A model generated the notes under the pieces. It worked only from the letters and a program-made list of their open reading frames with translations. It did no database searches and was not told the origin of the DNA. DNA of 64,000 nt from Myxocyprinus asiaticus (lineage: Eukaryota; Chordata; Actinopteri; Cypriniformes; Catostomidae), in contig NC_059349.1 of assembly GCF_019703515.2 (NCBI RefSeq), forward strand, positions 26,284,744 through 26,348,743. The letters are read 5' to 3'. Of the stretch, positions 62,630-64,000 are shown piece by piece (the stretch's first letter is position 1; each line of letters starts with the position of its first letter). The position numbers were made by a program, and so were the translations under genes.

Positions 62630-63248
62630 AGTGGTAGGGCTGTGTATTGATACAGATTTCCCGATTCGATTCCAATTCACAAGCTCTCAATCGATTGATT
62701 TTAGTTACATGTTTATTATTTACTTGCATAATTTATACTATTTACAAGTATTTACATTGATATGTAGAACACATGCTTAATCTGTACTGTCTCTTTAAGA
62801 CAAGCGCATATAACGAGAGAAGACGTGCATAATTTCTTTAGCGCATCCATGTGTGATTAGAATTAAATGTTTCTTTTTGTTGTTGTTGTTTTTAATCAAC
62901 AACTGACTGTAAAAAAACAACATTATTCAATAACATTTACGTGGATCTCGTCTTTGGACACACAGAACTCTCAACATGCAGTGAAAGGACCTCTGTGCTA
63001 ATAACTTCTCCACTATACTACTCAATCACTTGTGAGTGAAATCTGAACATTTACTAGCCAGTGGCTAATCATAGACATTTTTAGTCTCACAGCGTGAGAT
63101 TTGGTTGCACATGCGAGTGATTTACTTGCATTATAGAGGGTTGCCACATAGAGTTAAAGATCGATCTTGGGATTTATGAATCAATACCAAAATCGTTCAA
63201 ACGAAGATCGCGATGCATCAGAAAATCGATATTTTTACCCAGCCCTAC
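62630..63248. mobile_element. hAT-like non-autonomous element
   Basis: The left end 'gtagggctgtgtattgatac' and right end 'atatttttacccagccctac' are inverted. The interior repeats 'tcgattcc/tcgattgatt' motifs. It has no ORF. The 'gggctgggta' terminus is typical of fish hAT MITEs. Confidence 0.65.
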
Positions 63249-63295
63249 ACAATGGGCTATCACAAGGCAATGCCCACCACATATAATCATAGTTT

Positions 63296-63740
63296 AAAGG
63301 AATAGTTCACCCAAAAATGAATATTCTGTCATCATTAACCCTCACTGTTGTTTTCAAACTTATATGACTTTCTTTCTTCGGATAGAATGCAAAAGGAGAA
63401 CTTTAAATAATGTACTGGTCACTCTTTTCCATTCAGTTACAATTAATGGGAACTGAATCTTTCACTCTTCAAAAAGGATGCAAAAGCACCATAAAAGTAT
63501 CATAAAAGTGGTCCATACAACCTGCGCGTGTCTTCTGATGCCATATCATAACTTTGGTGAGGAGAAAAACGAAATGTAAGTAATTAATTGAAACTGCGTT
63601 GAAAAGAGAGACCAGTACATTATTATTAAAAACATTTCTCATGTTGTGTTCCATTGAAGAAAAAAAGTCATACAGTTTTGGAACAACATGAGAGAGAGGA
63701 AAGGATGACAAAAGTTTTATTTTGGGGTGAACATAAAATA
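63296..63740. mobile_element. Diverged palindromic MITE
   Basis: It starts 'aaaggaatagttcacccaaa' and ends near 'tattttggggtgaacataaa'. It is a diverged member of the same family as the other copies. Confidence 0.65.
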
Positions 63741-64000
63741 CATTCCAACATAGAGTTTAATTTTCCTCACACTGCATGTTAAGCCGGCATCACACTAGGA
63801 GAATTTCCAGCAATTTTCAGGTGTAAGCTGTATTTACATAATCACCGGCTAGTAGGTCTGAGACGGAGCACACATTAAGCCCAAAGTAGACTTTGCTCAG
63901 ACTTGTGACGCCAATTTTGGCATCACACAGCAGAGGGCTCAAGCACTGAACGTCCGTAGCCTGATTTTTCTAGACGCGCACAATGCGCATATGCCTGGAG

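Overview
This window is nuclear DNA from a teleost fish, most likely a cyprinid. It has intron-split vertebrate genes with GT-AG junctions, AT-rich introns, (CA)n and (TC)n microsatellites, and many fish-type mobile elements: a DIRS retrotransposon, a LINE with a CTTGA-repeat tail, several Tc1 families including a Sleeping-Beauty-like one, a tRNA-derived SINE, and a palindromic 'TTAAAGGGATAGTTCACCC' MITE present at least eight times.

Five protein-coding genes can be reconstructed exon by exon with consistent splice phases, with one exception in ocln. They are plvap (minus, 10521-13563, 5 exons, 599 aa), nr2f6 (plus, 22478-26231, 4 coding exons, 398 aa), ocln (minus, 27870-37575, 7 coding exons), marveld2/tricellulin (minus, 40056-45068, 5 coding exons, 547 aa) and the 3' half of kcnn1 (minus, 51971-60558, from the pore exon to the stop; the 5' part lies beyond the right edge).

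Layout: 1-5.1 kb is a decayed DIRS element holding a nested LINE and a short repeat tail. 5.1-8.9 kb is intergenic. 8.9-10.3 kb is a head-to-head Tc1 foldback next to plvap. 13.6-21.2 kb is intergenic with MITEs. 21.2-26.6 kb is nr2f6 with a probable 5' UTR exon. 27.9-45.1 kb is the tandem ocln-marveld2 pair, heavily invaded by Tc1 elements, a SINE and MITEs. 45.1-51.9 kb is intergenic. 52-64 kb is kcnn1, with Tc1, MITE and hAT-like insertions in its introns.

Ocln and marveld2 are tandem paralogues that share the MARVEL-plus-ELL architecture. They act together at bicellular and tricellular tight junctions. Plvap forms endothelial diaphragms, nr2f6 is an orphan nuclear receptor, and kcnn1 is a calcium-activated K+ channel. 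I see no operon-like or defence-like novel system. The most interesting observations are a 9-nt microexon in kcnn1, an ocln exon whose visible donors do not match the phase of the next exon, a long Gly/Ser/Thr-rich exon in plvap, and several foldback elements.
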